Source: Planctomycetota bacterium (GTDB lineage Bacteria; Planctomycetota; Planctomycetia; Planctomycetales; Planctomycetaceae). Taken from it: a stretch of 64,000 nt of DNA. Numbering within the stretch: the first letter of the stretch is position 1; each line of letters opens with the position of its first letter. Positions 61,906 to 64,000 of this stretch are shown in pieces. The notes under the pieces were generated by a model. It saw nothing but the letters and a program-made list of their open reading frames with translations. It had not been told where the DNA came from and did not search any database. Where the stretch lies: assembly GCA_003388505.1 (NCBI GenBank), contig QQVO01000018.1, positions 118,279 through 182,278 of the forward strand. Direction: 5' to 3'. A program made the translations under genes and the position numbers.

Positions 61906-62604
61906 ATGAACACGACACAGCACTCGTTCTCACCGAGAATTGCCATCCTCGTTGCGATCATGGCATACGGCGCGTTCTGCAAGTTGATTCCCTACATCCT
62001 GATGCAGTTCGGCGTCAGCATCGATCCCACGACGACCACCTATCCCTGGAACTTCTCCCCGGTTCCTGCACTCTGCCTGTTTTGCGGCGCTTTCTTCCGT
62101 GACATCCGGTGGGCGTTCGCCGTTCCGCTGGCCGCCTGGTTCGCCGGCGATCTGGGTATCCTGGCGCTCGTCTCCCGGCAGTATGGTTTCTCGGAAGGCC
62201 TGACCATGGCGTTCTATCCGAACCAGATCATCGTCTATGCCGGCTTCGCCTTGATCGTCGGAGTCGGCGTGCTACTTCCGAAAGTGGTCGGATGGCTCAA
62301 GTCGATCGACAGTGAATCGACGAAGTTTGGTCATCTCGCCTACTGGACGGGGGTCATCGGGTCGGGAGTTTTCGCGTCGGTGTTGTTCTTCGCACTGACG
62401 AACTTCGGCGTGTGGATCACCGGCGGGGGGATGATGTATCCCCTCACCTGGGCCGGTTTGGTCGAATGCTACACGCTGGCGATCCCGTTCTTCAGAAACT
62501 TCGCTCTGGCCACGGCCGGATTCTCGGTTGTGCTGTTCAGTCCGATTGGAATTCAGTTTCTCGACGAGTCCGAAGATCGCCAGCCTGCCTATGAGTTGGC
62601 CTGA
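61906..62604 (+). CDS. DUF6580 family membrane protein, putative B12-related transporter
   Basis: A 232-aa protein; ATG 61906 with CAGAGAG upstream. Five or six membrane segments: ILVAIMAYGAFCKLI, FSPVPALCLFCGAFF, FAVPLAAWFAGDLGILAL, IIVYAGFALIVGVGVLL, GVFASVLFFALTNFGVWI and FALATAGFSVVLFSPIGI. The layout recalls ECF S-components, and the family is often found with B12 genes to my knowledge. The next gene starts 14 bp before its end, so translation is coupled. Confidence 0.78.
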   Translation: MNTTQHSFSPRIAILVAIMAYGAFCKLIPYILMQFGVSIDPTTTTYPWNFSPVPALCLFCGAFFRDIRWAFAVPLAAWFAGDLGILALVSRQYGFSEGLTMAFYPNQIIVYAGFALIVGVGVLLPKVVGWLKSIDSESTKFGHLAYWTGVIGSGVFASVLFFALTNFGVWITGGGMMYPLTWAGLVECYTLAIPFFRNFALATAGFSVVLFSPIGIQFLDESEDRQPAYELA

Positions 62605-63523
62605 CCCGCCGCGGATTGTCTCGCTCATCGCCAGTGCGACCGAGATCGTCGCGGCGCTCGGGCTTGAAAACGCGCTCGTCGGCCGCTCGCATGAGTGCGA
62701 CTATCCGCCGTCGGTCGCAGAGTTGCCGGCCTGTTCCGAGCCCCGCATCGACGTCAACGGCAGCAGCCGGCAGATCGACGACCGGGTGAAGTCTGTCCTG
62801 CAGAGCGCCATTTCGGTCTACCGCGTTCACAGCGAGATGCTGGAGCGTCTGCAACCGACGCACGTCATCACGCAGACGCAGTGTGAAGTGTGCGCTGTAA
62901 GCCTCAAAGACGTCGAGCGGGCGGTCTGTGAACTCACGGGAACGCAACCGCAGGTCGTATCGCTCGAACCAATGGCGCTGAATGACGTCTGGAACGACAT
63001 TCACCGCGTCGCCGGGTCACTCGGCGTGGAGCCGCGTGCGGACGAACTCGTCGGCAGCCTGCGGCAACGTCTGAGTGATCTCGAAGCGAAAACGAGTCAA
63101 TTGAGCGAGCGTCCCACGATCGGCTGCATCGAGTGGACCGACCCGCTGATGTGCGCCGGCAACTGGGTTCCCGAACTCGTCCGCATCGCCGGCGGCCGGG
63201 ATGTTTTCGGCAAGGCGGGCAAACACTCACCCTACATGAGTTGGGACGACCTGTCGCGGGAAGACCCCGACGTGATCGCCCTGATGCCCTGCGGCTTCGA
63301 CATCGAGCGGACGCACGAGGAGACGCAGGTGCTGGTCCGGGACTCGCGCTGGCAGCAGCTCCGGGCCGTCCAATCGGGCCGTGTCTTCCTCACCGACGGC
63401 AACCAGTACTTCAACCGTCCCGGTCCGCGTCTCGTCGAATCAGCCGAGATCCTCGCCGAAATCCTGCACCCGTCCCGGTTCAACTTCGGCCACGAGGAAA
63501 CCGGCTGGCGCGCATTGCAATAA
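62591..63523 (+). CDS. BtuF-like cobalamin-binding protein
   Basis: A 310-aa periplasmic-binding-protein fold (class III). ATG 62591 overlaps the DUF6580 gene by 14 bp. Motifs are RIVSLIASATEIVAALGLEN, VGRSHECDYP, THVITQTQCEVCAVSLKDVE and GKHSPYMSWDDLSREDPDVI, ending with FFGHEE-like FNFGHEETG. This is the cytosolic-looking branch with no signal peptide, annotated as cobalamin-binding or ABC substrate-binding. No ABC permease or ATPase is adjacent, so it may pair with DUF6580 or act as a cytoplasmic corrinoid carrier. Confidence 0.88.
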   Translation: MSWPDPPRIVSLIASATEIVAALGLENALVGRSHECDYPPSVAELPACSEPRIDVNGSSRQIDDRVKSVLQSAISVYRVHSEMLERLQPTHVITQTQCEVCAVSLKDVERAVCELTGTQPQVVSLEPMALNDVWNDIHRVAGSLGVEPRADELVGSLRQRLSDLEAKTSQLSERPTIGCIEWTDPLMCAGNWVPELVRIAGGRDVFGKAGKHSPYMSWDDLSREDPDVIALMPCGFDIERTHEETQVLVRDSRWQQLRAVQSGRVFLTDGNQYFNRPGPRLVESAEILAEILHPSRFNFGHEETGWRALQ

Positions 63524-63616
63524 AAACCTATCCGAAAACCTCCCCCAAGGGTGGCCGGGGTCGACCAACAGAAGCCCCCGGAACGCCCAGCCCGGGCGTT
63601 GCCCGCAACCCAATCA

Positions 63617-63690
63617 CGTAGCGCACGCAGCCTTGCGTGCGTCCCGCTGATCGGAAAAACACTGACGCACGCTGGCAGCGTGCGCTACGG
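63617..63690. repeat. Paired palindromes, family A copy 3
   Basis: CGTAGCGCACGCAGCCTTGC (63617) and GCACGCTGGCAGCGTGCGCT (to about 63690), nearly the same as at 9144-9237. The remainder of 63524-63907 shows no gene. Confidence 0.75.
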
Positions 63691-63907
63691 AAAAGATGCC
63701 GCTCACAAATGACGTGAGCCGCGAACGCGGCGACAGCAACCTCTCTACCGGACCAGTCCTCTCGAACGGCGACTCGCGGAGTCCTCACTGGACGCGACAC
63801 ACCGCACATCGTTGGTGAACCACGACGACACAAAGGACACGAAGCCAACCATCCAGGTAAGTCGGTCCTCCAACGAGCTATTGTCAATTGTTGTGTTCTG
63901 CGATCGT

Positions 63908-64000
63908 TCAGGCGGCGTCCTGGAGGAGTCCGTCTTGGAAGGTCTTTCCTTCGAGGAGAGGGGTGATCAGGGCGTGGCCGTTGAGGCGACGCCAACCTTT
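63908..64000 (-). CDS. Transposase C-terminal fragment (right-edge partial, IS256-like)
   Basis: 30 codons at the edge: KGWRRLNGHALITPLLEGKT followed by FQDGLLQDAA and TGA at 63910-63908. It resembles the tail of IS256/mutator transposases. Only this end is in the window, so family is tentative. Confidence 0.45.
   Translation of the reverse strand, partial: KGWRRLNGHALITPLLEGKTFQDGLLQDAA

Overview
The window reads as a chromosome segment of a planctomycete (Planctomycetota, probably Planctomycetales). This rests on its high GC content and on its gene families: two formylglycine sulfatases, a DUF1501 Tat protein followed by a PVC-type membrane dehydrogenase with a CxxCH haem site, a DUF1559 pseudopilin, a Tat-exported Gfo/Idh/MocA oxidoreductase, a Ser/Thr kinase with leucine-rich repeats and a LamG-like end, and a giant Cys-rich 'YTV'-type surface protein. 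Genes lie on both strands in short runs, separated by many palindromic and dispersed repeats. No taxon was confirmed by database search.

Layout. 1-11.8 kb: kinase/LRR protein, a split acidic secreted protein, FG-GAP protein, PQQ-propeller lipoprotein, sulfatase, gamma-glutamyltransferase, YHS-like protein. 12-19 kb: two Uma2 proteins around a TatD-like hydrolase, a DUF6677-like membrane protein, and a HerA-like ATPase. 19-25.7 kb: NtrC-type regulator, PHP phosphoesterase, chromate transporter, DUF985 cupin, cytochrome c. 25.9-30.3 kb: a 4.4-kb island in tRNA-Arg(CCT), bounded by 45-bp direct repeats. It carries a 26-repeat CRISPR array, a 413-aa TnpB/Cas12-like RuvC nuclease, a T5orf172 (GIY-YIG-like) protein and an integrase remnant. 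30.6-37.2 kb: a peroxiredoxin-kinase fusion, a terpenoid-cyclase-fold protein, the YTV-type protein and the DUF1501 protein. 37.2-50 kb: PVC dehydrogenase, a thioredoxin-like selenoprotein with an in-frame UGA and a SECIS hairpin, threonine dehydratase, sulfatase, MocA-type oxidoreductase, flavin halogenase, cyclase, SMP-30 protein. 50-54 kb: a protease pair followed by a chromosomal integron (IntI plus three cassettes, two of them identical 573-bp copies). 54-59 kb: nucleotide-sugar dehydrogenase, 2-hydroxyacid dehydrogenase, hisD. 59.2-63.5 kb: a cobalamin riboswitch ahead of a pseudopilin, a small lipoprotein, a PP-loop ATPase, a DUF6580 membrane protein and a BtuF-like protein, probably a B12-responsive uptake or salvage cluster. 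The right edge holds the tail of a transposase.

The strongest novelty candidates are the compact class 2-like CRISPR locus on a tRNA-integrated island with no cas1/cas2, the Cys-Sec thioredoxin-like selenoprotein, the peroxiredoxin-Ser/Thr kinase fusion, and the integron with a just-duplicated DUF4279 cassette. All functional calls come from reading the sequence; no search or folding program was run.
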